From positions 1 through 40,216 of the forward strand of contig JARBTT010000006.1 in assembly GCA_029240055.1 (NCBI GenBank): a DNA stretch of 40,216 nt. Reading direction: 5' to 3'. The DNA is from Anaerosinus sp. Lineage in GTDB: Bacteria; Bacillota; Negativicutes; JARBTT01. The position numbers and the translations under genes were made by a program. The notes under the pieces were generated by a model, which was not told where the DNA came from, did no database searches, and saw nothing but the letters and a program-made list of their open reading frames with translations. How positions within the stretch are numbered: position 1 is the stretch's first letter; each line of letters opens with the position of its first letter. This document shows positions 8,098 to 16,662 of this stretch, in pieces.

Positions 8098-9365
8098 CAA
8101 CAGAAGCTAAAGTAGGCGCATTTACAATCTTGGGATTGGCGCTGTTAACCTATATCATCGTTCATCTTGGTGGAATTGGCGTTGGTGATAAAGGCTATCC
8201 TGTTGATGTTCTATTTAATGAAGTCAATGGATTGAAACCTGGTAATCTTGTTCGTTATGCTGGTGTAGATATTGGCAAAGTAGATGACGTTCATGCAGAG
8301 CCCGATGGAGCTAAAGTCAGACTTCTAATTAATTCTGGGGCTAAAATTCCCGATACTGCAATTGTTGGGATTGGTGCAGATGGATTAATGGGAGAAAAAT
8401 ATATCAGTATATCTCCAGGTGCTGAAACAAAGGGATTTTTAAAACCTGGCGATGCTATTACTGGAAAAGATCAGCAAGGCCTAGATCGCTTATTGGTGAC
8501 AGCGGATAGTGTACTGCTGGACATTCAAAAATTAGTGCAATCATTAAATACAGTCTTTGGTGATGAACGTGTACAAAATGCACTGATTGATTCTGCTGTG
8601 AGTGTAAAAGAACTTACTGAGAATTTAAATCGAATGAGCGCTGTCATGGCACGGATGGCAGTTAATAATGAACAAGATGTAAAGGCGATGGTGACGAATC
8701 TGAAATTTATGTCGGGTAGTATGATGAACGCTGCTGGTCGTGTTGACCATATGCTTGCTACAGTAGATAACAATGGCCAAACGGCGACGGATTTGCGAGA
8801 AGCGATTGCCAATCTGAATGCTACCAGTAAACGCGTAGAAAATATGGCCGTTTCAATTGAAGGATTTGTGACTGATCCAGAAACAGCAGAAAATCTAAAA
8901 ACTACGCTTCGTAATGCACGCGGCGTTAGTGAAAAGGCCAATCGTATGATGAACCAGGTGTCGAATATCAAAGCAGAAACCAGCGTAGAAACACTCTATA
9001 GTGCAGGTTCAAAGGATTATAAGACCAATGCTGATATCAAAATCCATACTTCACCGAATGACTTTGTTTTATTGGGAGTGAATGATATCGGTGAAGGAAA
9101 TAAAACAAATGTACAAATTGGTTCTGGTAGTGATAAATTTGCAAGTAGGGTTGGGCTTATTGATAGTAAAGCTGGCGTCGGTTTGGATGCAAAAATAAAC
9201 AATGAATTTCGCATGTCAGTCGATGCTTACGATCCAAATGATTTAAGAGTAAAACTTAGAGCGCAATATGAAGTTGCTCCAGAAACTTTTATTGTGGGAG
9301 AAACCGATAGTATCAATAAAAGTGAGGGGCGAGAGTCTTTTGTAGGCATGCGTCATTCATTTTAA
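8094..9365 (+). CDS. mlaD: MlaD-type MCE protein with long helical region and beta-rich tail
   Basis: The product is 423 aa, more than twice E. coli MlaD (183 aa). It has an N-terminal membrane helix (about 8-28) and one MCE domain (about 35-112, with VDVLFNEVNGLKPGNLVRYAG and GADGLMGEKYISISPG). A long heptad-like helical region follows (about 130-295). The last 125 residues consist of alternating beta strands ending in a terminal phenylalanine (VGMRHSF), as in outer-membrane barrels. From memory, published work on Veillonella parvula describes such an MlaD that spans the envelope and carries its own outer-membrane beta-barrel, without MlaA, MlaB or MlaC. This protein fits that design. It should carry phospholipid directly between membranes with MlaE and MlaF. 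ATG 8094 overlaps the mlaF stop. Confidence 0.93.
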   Translation: MTTEAKVGAFTILGLALLTYIIVHLGGIGVGDKGYPVDVLFNEVNGLKPGNLVRYAGVDIGKVDDVHAEPDGAKVRLLINSGAKIPDTAIVGIGADGLMGEKYISISPGAETKGFLKPGDAITGKDQQGLDRLLVTADSVLLDIQKLVQSLNTVFGDERVQNALIDSAVSVKELTENLNRMSAVMARMAVNNEQDVKAMVTNLKFMSGSMMNAAGRVDHMLATVDNNGQTATDLREAIANLNATSKRVENMAVSIEGFVTDPETAENLKTTLRNARGVSEKANRMMNQVSNIKAETSVETLYSAGSKDYKTNADIKIHTSPNDFVLLGVNDIGEGNKTNVQIGSGSDKFASRVGLIDSKAGVGLDAKINNEFRMSVDAYDPNDLRVKLRAQYEVAPETFIVGETDSINKSEGRESFVGMRHSF

Positions 9366-9378
9366 AAATGGATTGTTC

Positions 9379-9407
9379 TTGACACTAAATTTGATAAATA
9401 ATATAAT
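9379..9407 (+). promoter_or_regulatory. Perfect consensus sigma-A promoter for tolC
   Basis: TTGACA (9379-9384), a 17-base spacer and TATAAT (9402-9407) match the housekeeping consensus exactly. Transcription would begin near 9414, leaving a leader of about 50 bases before tolC. It begins 14 bases after the mlaD stop, so tolC can be made at a high level independently of mla. Confidence 0.85.
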
Positions 9408-9463
9408 AAAGTGTGGTTTTTGACTGCATAGTCAAAACTCTAAAATTAGGAGGAAAATTAGAA

Positions 9464-10759
9464 ATGATAAAATATAATTTTAATAAACAGTTAACAGCGA
9501 TGGTGTTGGGTGCTTTACTAAGTTTCACCAGTGCAACCGTTTTTGCAAATGCTGTAGATTTGACATTAGAAGAAAGTATTGACCTTGCATTAACGAATAA
9601 TCAAAGTATTAAAATCTCTGGTGCGGCTCAGGAAGGCGCAAAATGGGATTTAGCAACAGCCAAAGGTAAGAAAAATTTCTCGATTGATCTTACACATAAA
9701 GACGGTAGAGGTGAAAGCTTTAGTTCTTCGAAAAACAAATTTGTAACAAGTAATGCTTTTTCGAATGCGGTAACGGCTACGTTGCCTATTTATACGGGTG
9801 GTGCATTAGAAAGTACGATCAACAAAGCGAAAATTAATACAGAAGTTAGTGATTTAACGTTTGAGAACACAAAGCAACAAGTAAAATTGGATGTAACTAC
9901 TGGCTATTTTAATATTTTACAATGTGCTGATGTTGTAAAGGTAAGCGAAGAATCCGTAAATAGTTTAAAAGGCCATTTACAAAATGTACAAGCACAATAT
10001 GCTGTTGGTACGGTAGCAAAGTCAGATGTACTTCGTTCTGAAGTAGAAGTGGCAGATGCAGAACAAATACTAATTAAAGCAAAAAATAGCTATGATTTAG
10101 CAGTATCTACCTTTAATAATGTGGTTGGGTTGTCACTAGACACTACGGTGAATATTAAGGATGAATTAAAGTATGAAAAATATGAAATATCTTTGGCAGA
10201 TAGTATTGATTATGCCTTAGCAAATCGTCCAGATGGAATTGCAGCGCAAAAATCAATTGATATGGCCAAAGAAGGCGTAAATATTCAAAAAGCTGGTCAA
10301 AAACCGCAGGTTGATCTTGCTTTGAGCAAGAACTGGGCTGATGACAAATTTGCTGGCACTGATAATAATGGCTGGGCTGTTGGCTTAACGACAACATGGA
10401 ATGTTTTCGATAGTAATGTAACACATTCTGAGGTTAAAAGTTCAGAAGCAGCTTTATTAAAAACTGTGGAAACGGCAAAACAAACAAAAGATTCGATTCA
10501 ATTAGATGTACGCAAAGCATATCTAAATATGACAGAAGCTGAAAAACGAATTCAGACGAGTAAAGTAGCTGTCGATAAAGCGCAAGAAGATTTCAAAATT
10601 GCACAAGTACGTTATAGTGCTGGTGTAGGTACCAATATTGATGTAATTGATGCGCAAGTTTCATTAACAACAGCACAAAATAACTACATCGCAGCATTGT
10701 ATGACTATAACACGGGTAAAGCAACGTTAGATAAAGCAATGGGCGTTGCCGTAAAATAA
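9464..10759 (+). CDS. tolC: TolC-family outer-membrane efflux protein
   Basis: TolC proteins form the outer-membrane channel and periplasmic tunnel used by efflux pumps and type I secretion. ATG 9464 follows TAGGAGGA (9447-9454); upstream in-frame GTG 9413 lies at the transcription start. The 431-aa product has a signal peptide (about 1-28, ending VFANA) and two outer-membrane efflux repeats (about 30-220 and 230-431). Repeat hallmarks are LTLEESIDLALTNNQSIK, TLPIYTGGALESTINKAK, YAVGTVAKSDVLRSEVEVADA and the second-repeat copy YSAGVGTNIDVIDAQVSLTTAQNNY. No adaptor (HlyD/MacA) or RND pump gene adjoins it, so it is probably a shared channel. It is followed by a hairpin terminator. Confidence 0.95.
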   Translation: MIKYNFNKQLTAMVLGALLSFTSATVFANAVDLTLEESIDLALTNNQSIKISGAAQEGAKWDLATAKGKKNFSIDLTHKDGRGESFSSSKNKFVTSNAFSNAVTATLPIYTGGALESTINKAKINTEVSDLTFENTKQQVKLDVTTGYFNILQCADVVKVSEESVNSLKGHLQNVQAQYAVGTVAKSDVLRSEVEVADAEQILIKAKNSYDLAVSTFNNVVGLSLDTTVNIKDELKYEKYEISLADSIDYALANRPDGIAAQKSIDMAKEGVNIQKAGQKPQVDLALSKNWADDKFAGTDNNGWAVGLTTTWNVFDSNVTHSEVKSSEAALLKTVETAKQTKDSIQLDVRKAYLNMTEAEKRIQTSKVAVDKAQEDFKIAQVRYSAGVGTNIDVIDAQVSLTTAQNNYIAALYDYNTGKATLDKAMGVAVK

Positions 10760-10776
10760 TTTCTTCATGAAGCGGG

Positions 10777-10806
10777 GCTGTTACAAGGTTTTGTGACAGC
10801 TTCGTT
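10777..10806 (+). terminator. Hairpin terminator after tolC
   Basis: GCTGTTACAA (10777-10786) pairs with TTGTGACAGC (10791-10800) across a GGTT loop with one G-U pair, followed by TTCGTTTTATTT. It separates tolC from tamB. Confidence 0.75.
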
Positions 10807-10954
10807 TTATTTCCAAGTAGATTTCAAAGAATGCTCGTTTAAACTAGTATTAATTCAGTATCAATGGTAAATTTTTATTACAGGAAGTATGAATGCCGAC
10901 GTCGAAATATGTAAGATATATGGTTACGGGTATTTTGACTTGGAGGATAGATTT

Positions 10955-13900
10955 ATGTGGCGTAAAGCATTGATTATAATTACATTAGCACTGATTATGA
11001 TTGCTGGAATTAGCTTATTGTGGATAAAAAGTCAATCTTTTATGACGACAACAGCGGGAGTTCTATCATCTGAAATCACGAATATTTTAAATACGGATGT
11101 AAAAGTGGATTCTATACAGATAAAATCACCAACAGAAATCTCAGCAGATGGAATTACGATTTATACTAAGAATGGTGAAGTTTTAGCAACTGCAAAAAGT
11201 GTAGAAGTTGCTTTTAGCCTACTTGATATCATACGAGATAAATCTGTCATTCAGGCGATTGATAAAGTGATAGTAAATGATTCCGAAGTCAATATAGTCC
11301 AGCAAAAAGATGGCAAATGGAACTATATGGATCTTTTATCAGGTGAACAAAATGCTTCCAATGAATTTAAAGGAAAAGTAGAACTCAAAAATGCAACAGC
11401 AAATCTCAGTGCTGAAGGAAAAGAGGCAACGTTAGAAGATATTAATGGTACACTAGATTTTGTTAGTCAACCTTCCATTGCTTTAAATATTTCATTAAAG
11501 CACAAAGGCGGTAGTTTAGTAACTTCGGGAACTTTAGGCGGTGAGCACCAAGCACTTAGTATTAAAGCGGAAGATTTTAATTTAGAAAATTATTTAGAGT
11601 TTCTACCAGAAAATATGGCGATTAAAGTACTAAAAGGCAATTTGAAGAAATTCGATGTTACTATGTTAAAAGTAAATGGTGAGTATGAATTTAATGGTGA
11701 AACAATTGTTACGGGCGTTAGTGTAGAGGCGCAAGGTACAATCATTGATAAAATTGACGGTTTAATCCTTTTTAATGAGAAAGAAATCCGTGTATTTAGT
11801 CGCGGTAAGATAGCTGAGCAGCCAATTGTACTGCGAGGTACAACCAATTTAGATGTTGTGGAACCTGTGTTAAATTTACAGGTGAGCTCCAAAGGTTTTG
11901 ATGCAAGTAAGGTTTTAGCTAGTTTTCCACTGAAAGGCGCAATCGCTTTTAAAGCAAATATTACCGGTAAAATGAGTGAGCCAATCATTAATGGTGAGTT
12001 TAATGTTGCAGAAGGAACTTTATATGATTACGACATTCATAATGTAAAAGCACAATTAAAATTCGTTAACAATATGGTGTTTGTTGATCATTTTTCGGCT
12101 TCTATTCTGGGCGGAATTGTTGATGCTCATGGTCAAATCAATACGCTTACTGAAGAATATAACTTACAAGCAAAGGCCGACAATATTTCTTTAACAAGTT
12201 TAGGTGATTATATTCCACAAATTTCAGGTAATGCAAAAGCTGATGTAGCTATTGTCGGAAAAGGTTTAGATTTAAATCATATGACTGCTGTTTATGGCAA
12301 TGCGGGTATTGTCAACGGGACTTATCAAGGGATTGCTTTTGCAAATATGGATACTAGCTTTTACAAGCAAGGTGAAGATATTACGGTTGACTATTTAACA
12401 ATTGCATTACCACAAGGAAAAATTACTGCCGATGGATCGATCAGTGGCAATCAATTGGCTATTAATTTTTATGGTTCTGCAGTTGGACTTGAGCAATTAG
12501 CAAGTATAGATCAAAATCTCATTTTAAGTGGATTTGCTGATTTTTCTGGTCAAGTAACGGGAACTATTAACCAGCCACAAGTGAAAAGTAATTTTTCCGC
12601 GATAGACGGCAGTGCCTTCTATCAACCATTTAAAGTTGCGCAAGGTAGTTTAACTGCAGATAAAAATCAAGTAAATATTGAAAAACTTGATTTGTTAGAT
12701 GGCGTCTCAAAGCATGAAATAAATGGTACTGTTGGTTTGACAGCCGATAAATCACTCAATATAAAAATTTCATCAAGACAGGCAAGAGCTGAAAATATTG
12801 TGAAATTATTATTACCGGGTGAAGCTCTGACGGGTAATGTTGACAACGATGTTGTACTTACGGGGACGCTGGATAATATCAATGCTGATGGGCAAATTAG
12901 CTTCAATCAAGGCAGTTTTAGAGGAATATTATTAACAAAGGCACAAGGTAAGTATCAACGAAAAAATGGGCAAACCGAAATAAAAGATTTTTCTGTTAGT
13001 TCACCTAGTCTAAATGTGAAATTAAAGGGTGTTTTAACAGCAAATGAAGATCTTGATTTTGATATTGTTGCTGACGATATTGATGTCCAAAAACTTCGTT
13101 TACAACTACCATATCCGGTATCTGGTCAAGCAAAATTTATTGGTAAATTACAAGGAAATGTAGATGCACCAAAATTTAATGGACAATTAACGGCCAATAG
13201 TGTCGTTTTCAATGGCCAGAATTTGGAGAAAGTAGACGGCAAAATAAATTATGGCAATGATGTCGTTGATCTTACCTCGTTTAGTTTTAATCAAGAGAGA
13301 AGCAGCTTTAGTTTATCGGCAAATGCAAATATTAAGACAAAACAAATACAAGGTAATTTAGATGTAAAAGATGGTCAATTAGCCTCCATTTTAAAGATTT
13401 TAAATGTTGATCAAAATTGGATTGATGGGACACTCAATGGTAATATTCATTTAGAAGGTACAGCAGACAATCCTAAAGTACGTTTATTGGGTAATTTAAA
13501 AGAGGGGTCGCTTAAAAAATATAAATTAGATAATGTAGATTTAGATGTGTCCTTAGATGATAAAGTAGTTACAATTACTCGGTTTAATGCTGTGCAAGGC
13601 AACGGGAGATTAGTTGCACAAGGTAAGATGGATTTAGCTGGGGAACTTGATGTTGAAGTCGCTGGTCAAAATATTGAAGCTGGTTTATTGACAAATTTAG
13701 CAGATCTTGATGTTGACACTAAAGGAGTTCTAAATTTTGGGTCGCAAATAACCGGCACGATTGACAATCCAAAGGCAGATATCTCAATAGATATTCAAGG
13801 TGGCGGTGTAGGCACGGCAACCTTTGATTCACTCTATGGTATGTTTATATTGCAAGACGGTATTATTAATGTGCAACAAATACTTTTAAATAAGGGCCAG

Positions 13901-15241
13901 TATAAAGCGAGTGCTTACGGTATTGTTCCTTTGGCAGCAATTGTCAAGGGTGAAAGAGAACATGCTGACGTAAAAAACCAAATGGATTTAAAAGTATCGT
14001 TAGATCAAGCAGATCTTAGCATCTTGCCACTTTTAACCAAACAAGTTGATTGGGCAATTGGTCCGACTAAAGGTGGTATTACAATTGGTGGTACGCTTGA
14101 TAAACCACTCCTTAATGGCGCAGTAACTGTTACAAATGGGGCTGTTAAATTTAAACAATTAGCAAAGCCTGTCCAAAAAATGGCGCTTGATATTGAATTT
14201 TTAAATGATAAAATAGATTTGAAAACATTCGAAGGTGTAATGGGAAATGGTTCTTATAAAATTTCGGGAACTAGTCTCATCACAGCCCAAGGACTTGTGG
14301 ATTATAATTTTGCGCTGAATTTAGATAAACTTGATATTGTAAATAAATACTATACAGGTCCTTTGGAAGGTATGTTCACCCTGATTGATGATAAAGGAGT
14401 ACCGAAGATTGCAGGAAATTTGAATTTTGAAAATTGCACTGTGGATATTCCAACAATTCCTGCTAGTGAAACAGAGATGCCACATATACGACTAGATGTA
14501 GATGTGAATGTTGGTAAAAAAGTTCGTTTATATAATTCTTTCCTATATGATATTTGGATAGAAGGGCATGCTAATTTTACTGGTAGCACACTACACCCAC
14601 GGACTTCTGGAGAAATTCATTCTACACGTGGTACGATTAGTTACTTGAAGACACCGTTTAAAGTTAGAGAGGCAAATGCCTACTTTAATCAAGTTGGATC
14701 TTTGTTCCCGAGTCTTCATGTAGAGGCAGATACAAAATTAGAAAAAACGAAAGTCTATTTGAATGTTAATGGACCAGTAGAGACAATGAACTTTAAGTTA
14801 ACATCTGATCCGGAGATGAATGAACAAGAAATTTTATCATTATTGACTTTAAGGAGTCATTATAACAGCAAAGATAATAATGATTCTTCTATGGGGCGCG
14901 ACGAACTTACATCAATGCTTAATATTGGTTTGCAAATGAGCTTTTTAAGTGAAATAGAGAGTATGCTTCGTCAAGCAATTGGTGTAGATGAATTTAATGT
15001 AGTTCGGGATACTCTTTCAGCAAGTAGTGCTAACAATAATGGCTCAAGTCGTGAAGTATATAATGTTGAAATTGGTAAATATATCAATGATAAAACAATG
15101 TTAACATATACAGCAGGGGTAGATTATCAAGCGTATAAATTGGGTATTCGTTACGACTTCAATAATAGATTGAGTTTGAACGGGGATGTTGACCAAAATC
15201 ATAATACTACGATTGGGCTTGAAGCTAGAATTAAGTTTTAA
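10955..15241 (+). CDS. tamB: TamB-family inter-membrane bridge protein
   Basis: TamB and related AsmA-like proteins form a long periplasmic beta-taco with a hydrophobic groove that carries phospholipids toward the outer membrane. The 1428-aa product has an N-terminal anchor helix (about 5-25, IITLALIMIAGISLLW) and then hundreds of residues of repeating short strands (DNPKV, GTLDN, LDGNI-like repeats). The conserved DUF490/TamB C-terminal domain follows (about 1030-1428), with IRLDVDVNVGKKVRLYNSF, HPRTSGEIHSTRGTISYL, NEQEILSLLTL and the terminal strand ending EARIKF. ATG 10955 is chosen because TTGGAGG (10940-10946) precedes it by 8 bases; an upstream in-frame ATG at 10889 lacks this support. 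No TamA is present, so BamA at 16663 is the likely barrel partner. The sigma factor gene begins 15 bases after the stop. Confidence 0.93.
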   Translation: MWRKALIIITLALIMIAGISLLWIKSQSFMTTTAGVLSSEITNILNTDVKVDSIQIKSPTEISADGITIYTKNGEVLATAKSVEVAFSLLDIIRDKSVIQAIDKVIVNDSEVNIVQQKDGKWNYMDLLSGEQNASNEFKGKVELKNATANLSAEGKEATLEDINGTLDFVSQPSIALNISLKHKGGSLVTSGTLGGEHQALSIKAEDFNLENYLEFLPENMAIKVLKGNLKKFDVTMLKVNGEYEFNGETIVTGVSVEAQGTIIDKIDGLILFNEKEIRVFSRGKIAEQPIVLRGTTNLDVVEPVLNLQVSSKGFDASKVLASFPLKGAIAFKANITGKMSEPIINGEFNVAEGTLYDYDIHNVKAQLKFVNNMVFVDHFSASILGGIVDAHGQINTLTEEYNLQAKADNISLTSLGDYIPQISGNAKADVAIVGKGLDLNHMTAVYGNAGIVNGTYQGIAFANMDTSFYKQGEDITVDYLTIALPQGKITADGSISGNQLAINFYGSAVGLEQLASIDQNLILSGFADFSGQVTGTINQPQVKSNFSAIDGSAFYQPFKVAQGSLTADKNQVNIEKLDLLDGVSKHEINGTVGLTADKSLNIKISSRQARAENIVKLLLPGEALTGNVDNDVVLTGTLDNINADGQISFNQGSFRGILLTKAQGKYQRKNGQTEIKDFSVSSPSLNVKLKGVLTANEDLDFDIVADDIDVQKLRLQLPYPVSGQAKFIGKLQGNVDAPKFNGQLTANSVVFNGQNLEKVDGKINYGNDVVDLTSFSFNQERSSFSLSANANIKTKQIQGNLDVKDGQLASILKILNVDQNWIDGTLNGNIHLEGTADNPKVRLLGNLKEGSLKKYKLDNVDLDVSLDDKVVTITRFNAVQGNGRLVAQGKMDLAGELDVEVAGQNIEAGLLTNLADLDVDTKGVLNFGSQITGTIDNPKADISIDIQGGGVGTATFDSLYGMFILQDGIINVQQILLNKGQYKASAYGIVPLAAIVKGEREHADVKNQMDLKVSLDQADLSILPLLTKQVDWAIGPTKGGITIGGTLDKPLLNGAVTVTNGAVKFKQLAKPVQKMALDIEFLNDKIDLKTFEGVMGNGSYKISGTSLITAQGLVDYNFALNLDKLDIVNKYYTGPLEGMFTLIDDKGVPKIAGNLNFENCTVDIPTIPASETEMPHIRLDVDVNVGKKVRLYNSFLYDIWIEGHANFTGSTLHPRTSGEIHSTRGTISYLKTPFKVREANAYFNQVGSLFPSLHVEADTKLEKTKVYLNVNGPVETMNFKLTSDPEMNEQEILSLLTLRSHYNSKDNNDSSMGRDELTSMLNIGLQMSFLSEIESMLRQAIGVDEFNVVRDTLSASSANNNGSSREVYNVEIGKYINDKTMLTYTAGVDYQAYKLGIRYDFNNRLSLNGDVDQNHNTTIGLEARIKF

Positions 15242-15256
15242 TTGGGGTTGATACAA

Positions 15257-15895
15257 ATGGAACTTAGTGAATATTTAAAAGAACTAAAAAAAATAAAAAT
15301 GTTAAATATAGAAGAAGAAACTAAGCTTTGGCGAGAGTATAAAATAAATCAAGATATTAAAGCCCGACAAGTTTTAATTGAAAGTTATCAACCTCTTGTA
15401 TTTAAAGCTGTTATGCAATTAAAAGTAAACGATAATGTCATGGATATTGTGCAAGAAGGAACGGTTGGTTTGATTGAAGCCGTAGAAAATTATAACCATG
15501 AGCGTAGTGTGGCGTTTAGTCTATATGCACTGCACCGTATTCGTGGGCGGATGCTTAACTTCCTACAAAAGGAAGGAGGTGCTGAGTTGACTTATATTGA
15601 CAGACCAATGTATAATGGGGACAATGTCACGACTTTAGGTGAAAATATTATCGATTTGGCACCAACAGTGTCAAATCAGGTCGAACAAAGCTTTTTAGTG
15701 GATCAATTAAATCATGCAATACAAAGGTTGCCGGAAAAGGAGCAACTAGTTTTGCAAAGTGTGTATATGAAAGATCAAGATGTAAAAGAAGTTGCAGAAA
15801 GTTTAGATCTCAGTACCACGCATATCTATCGCTTGCAGAAACGAGGGATTAAGAGGATTCGTGGAATGTTATCAAATCTGATGAAACATTGGTAG
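15257..15895 (+). CDS. Sigma-70 family RNA polymerase sigma factor
   Basis: The 212-aa product has sigma region 2 (about 20-105, with SYQPLVFKAVMQL, MDIVQEGTVGLIEAVENYNHE and FSLYALHRIRGRML). A shortened region 3 follows (about 106-150), then region 4 (about 155-207, LPEKEQLVLQSVYMKDQDVKEVAESL then STTHIYRLQKRGIKRI). Region 1 is missing, so it is an alternative rather than a housekeeping sigma. The region 2.4 pattern resembles the FliA/SigF group more than ECF factors. ATG 15257 follows GGGG (15244-15247) by 9 bases; TTG 15242 is in frame but overlaps the tamB stop. No anti-sigma gene is obvious, though the next gene encodes a single-pass membrane protein. Its regulon cannot be read from the window. 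Confidence 0.88.
   Translation: MELSEYLKELKKIKMLNIEEETKLWREYKINQDIKARQVLIESYQPLVFKAVMQLKVNDNVMDIVQEGTVGLIEAVENYNHERSVAFSLYALHRIRGRMLNFLQKEGGAELTYIDRPMYNGDNVTTLGENIIDLAPTVSNQVEQSFLVDQLNHAIQRLPEKEQLVLQSVYMKDQDVKEVAESLDLSTTHIYRLQKRGIKRIRGMLSNLMKHW
15571..15589 (+). promoter_or_regulatory. Strong internal Shine-Dalgarno with in-frame TTG
   Basis: GGAAGGAGGT (15571-15580) inside the sigma gene is followed 6 bases later by an in-frame TTG (15587-15589). It could start a product of about 102 aa containing only regions 3 and 4, or simply cause a ribosome pause between domains. Confidence 0.3.
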
Positions 15896-16061
15896 ATGCT
15901 TTTTAAATGATGGAAAACAGTCAAGTTACGGTGAATTTGTAAGGATATTGAATAAAAATAAGTGTTTTTGACGAATTAAAGCTAAAAACAACTAGTTTTA
16001 ATATTAACTTTGTATTGGATTATATATATGTTTGTATGATTGACATTAGGGGTGTGATCTA

Positions 16062-16640
16062 ATGGTGGAGTTAAAGGATCGAATGTCAAAACATGTCAAG
16101 GCGGCAAAAGCATGGCTTGGCAGGGCTGAGCAATCCTTTGATAAAGAGCAAAATATTAGAGGTGAGCTTGATTTGATGTTAGCGCAAGCGGAATTAAAGC
16201 GAGCGCAAGAATCAAGAGTAGAAAATAAGAAACAGTATAATAAATATCGACTAATTCACAGTATTCTTGCAGCTTGCATTGCTGGGCTAGTTGTAGTTGT
16301 TGGTTTTAGTGGATGGGAATTTTTAAATGGGAAACCAGCAATAAATACATTTAGTCATGTTAATAAAGTGGAACAAGTAAATAATGAGATTTTAGATAAA
16401 AATCAAAACATGTCAATAAATGATATGGATAAGCCAATGCAAATGGTGGAAAAAAAAGTAGATGTTCCAATCGCAGCTAGTAAAGTGACTAAAGTAAATC
16501 AAGAAAGTGAAACTAAGTCAAAAATTGAAGAAAAACCAAGTACAGCTTCAACGGTTAAAGAAGATGTAGTAAATTTACCGCCAGCACAAATGCAAAATTT
16601 GATGCGAGCTGCAGGTAAGTCACTACGTGGACAGGAATAG
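16062..16640 (+). CDS. Unknown single-pass membrane protein
   Basis: I do not recognise this 192-aa protein. Residues 1-62 are highly charged and helical (ELDLMLAQAELKRAQESR), probably cytoplasmic. Residues 64-85 form one membrane helix (LIHSILAACIAGLVVVVGF). Residues 90-192 are a polar, low-complexity lysine- and glutamate-rich tail, probably periplasmic, ending LPPAQMQNLMRAAGKSLRG. ATG 16062 follows AGGGGTG (16048-16054) by 7 bases. It is 166 bases downstream of the sigma gene and 22 bases upstream of bamA, so it is likely cotranscribed with bamA. A membrane-bound regulator of the neighbouring sigma factor is possible from position and topology alone; no anti-sigma motif is seen. Confidence 0.75.
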   Translation: MVELKDRMSKHVKAAKAWLGRAEQSFDKEQNIRGELDLMLAQAELKRAQESRVENKKQYNKYRLIHSILAACIAGLVVVVGFSGWEFLNGKPAINTFSHVNKVEQVNNEILDKNQNMSINDMDKPMQMVEKKVDVPIAASKVTKVNQESETKSKIEEKPSTASTVKEDVVNLPPAQMQNLMRAAGKSLRGQE

Positions 16641-16662
16641 AGTAGAAATAGGAGGATAATGC

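Noticed and set aside
9464-10759. TolC as part of a complete efflux or type I secretion operon
   Set aside because: No adaptor, RND or ABC exporter gene is adjacent; only mlaD before it and tamB after it.
10898-10905. Palindrome CGACGTCG upstream of tamB as an operator
   Set aside because: Only 8 bases, a single copy and no associated promoter; likely chance.
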